A stretch of DNA of 64,000 nucleotides, from contig NZ_JAGA01000002.1 in NCBI RefSeq assembly GCF_000526415.1, forward strand, positions 1,728,001 to 1,792,000, written 5' to 3'. The position numbers and the translations under genes were made by a program. Source of the DNA: Kallotenue papyrolyticum. Lineage in GTDB: Bacteria > Chloroflexota > Chloroflexia > Chloroflexales > Kallotenuaceae. This document shows, piece after piece, positions 63,668 through 64,000 of this stretch; within the stretch, counting starts at the first letter, position 1; the number at the start of each line of letters is the position of its first letter. The notes under the pieces are model-generated. The model was not told the DNA's origin. It saw nothing but the letters and a program-made list of their open reading frames with translations, and searched no databases.

Positions 63668-64000
63668 CTACTGTTTGTTGCGCGCCAGAATAGCGTTGGC
63701 CTGATCGCGGAACTGCTTGGCGGCGCCTTCAGGCGCGATCTGGCCGTACAGCACCTGGTCCATCAGCGGCACGTACACGTTGTCGATAACCTCGACGCTG
63801 CCGGGCGGATCGGGCGGATCGAGCGGGCTGGGATCCTCGCCGACCTTGGCCACGATCTCGAAAGCTTCCTTCTGCGCCGCATTGAGCTGATCCTGGATCG
63901 CTTCACGCACCACCAACGAGATCGGCACGCCGCGTTCGGCAGCCAGGATCTGGTTGGCCTCGACCGAGTTGGTGAAGAAGTCGATGAAGGCAGCGGCGAC
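63668..64000 (-). CDS. CUT1 ABC transporter binding protein, 3' part only
   Basis: The last 110 residues of an extracellular solute-binding protein; the 5' part lies outside the window. FIDFFTNSVEANQILAAERG, VPISLVVREA and the C-terminal VIDNVYVPLMDQVLYGQIAP with GAAKQFRDQANAILARNKQ match the end of SBP_bac_1 proteins. By position it serves the two permeases downstream. Confidence 0.8.
   Translation of the reverse strand, partial: VAAAFIDFFTNSVEANQILAAERGVPISLVVREAIQDQLNAAQKEAFEIVAKVGEDPSPLDPPDPPGSVEVIDNVYVPLMDQVLYGQIAPEGAAKQFRDQANAILARNKQ

Overview
The window is a GC-rich chromosomal segment (about two-thirds G+C by eye) that best fits a filamentous, heterotrophic member of the Chloroflexota, class Chloroflexia. 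The fused rhamnulose-phosphate aldolase/lactaldehyde dehydrogenase, the sugar-binding/kinase/AraC one-piece regulator, the paired membrane pyrophosphatases and the many Gfo/Idh/MocA dehydrogenases support this. This is inference from gene content. I see no rRNA, tRNA, CRISPR array or insertion sequence.

Layout. (1) 1-3248, minus strand: a membrane protein, a methyltransferase, a Rieske-fold-like protein without cluster ligands, and a partial trehalose-6-phosphate synthase. (2) 3503-13138, plus strand except one small gene: a K+-dependent-type and a K+-independent-type proton/sodium-pumping pyrophosphatase in tandem, undecaprenyl-diphosphatase, a lipid-binding-like protein and ClpB. (3) 13352-25182, plus strand: a signalling block with CheY-like, CheB, CheR-TPR, SpoIIE-type phosphatase, TPR protein, RsbW-like kinase and STAS antagonist. 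A DMT transporter, HAD phosphatase, CutA, a divergent histidine kinase and a REC-GAF-HD-GYP protein follow. (4) 25201-26491, minus: a small anchored protein and endonuclease IV.

(5) 26733-33661 is an oxidoreductase/isomerase module: a plus operon (Gfo/Idh/MocA, DUF993, TIM-barrel isomerase) converging on a minus operon (two Gfo/Idh/MocA genes, a decapitated isomerase, a small acidic protein). A GntR gene lies beside it. Near-identical AT palindromes sit on the promoter regions of both operons, so the module is probably one GntR regulon.

(6) 33895-44875, minus, is a beta-1,4-galactan locus: secreted GH53 endo-galactanase, a CUT1 ABC importer (binding protein, two permeases), cytoplasmic GH42 beta-galactosidase, and an 1178-residue sensor-kinase-regulator. 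(7) 45060-56354 is a complete L-rhamnose locus: CUT2 importer, mutarotase, isomerase, kinase and fused aldolase/dehydrogenase from one strong promoter, with a divergent DeoR-type regulator. (8) 56374-64000, minus: a GH106-like alpha-L-rhamnosidase, two Gfo/Idh/MocA dehydrogenases and another CUT1 importer running off the window end.

Read together, regions 6-8 look like a programme for the galactan side chains and rhamnose of pectic rhamnogalacturonan I. Extracellular galactanase releases galacto-oligomers, which are imported and split by GH42. Rhamnosides are imported and split by GH106, and the rhamnose goes to DHAP and lactate. Neither CUT1 importer has its own ATPase, so a shared one elsewhere is expected.
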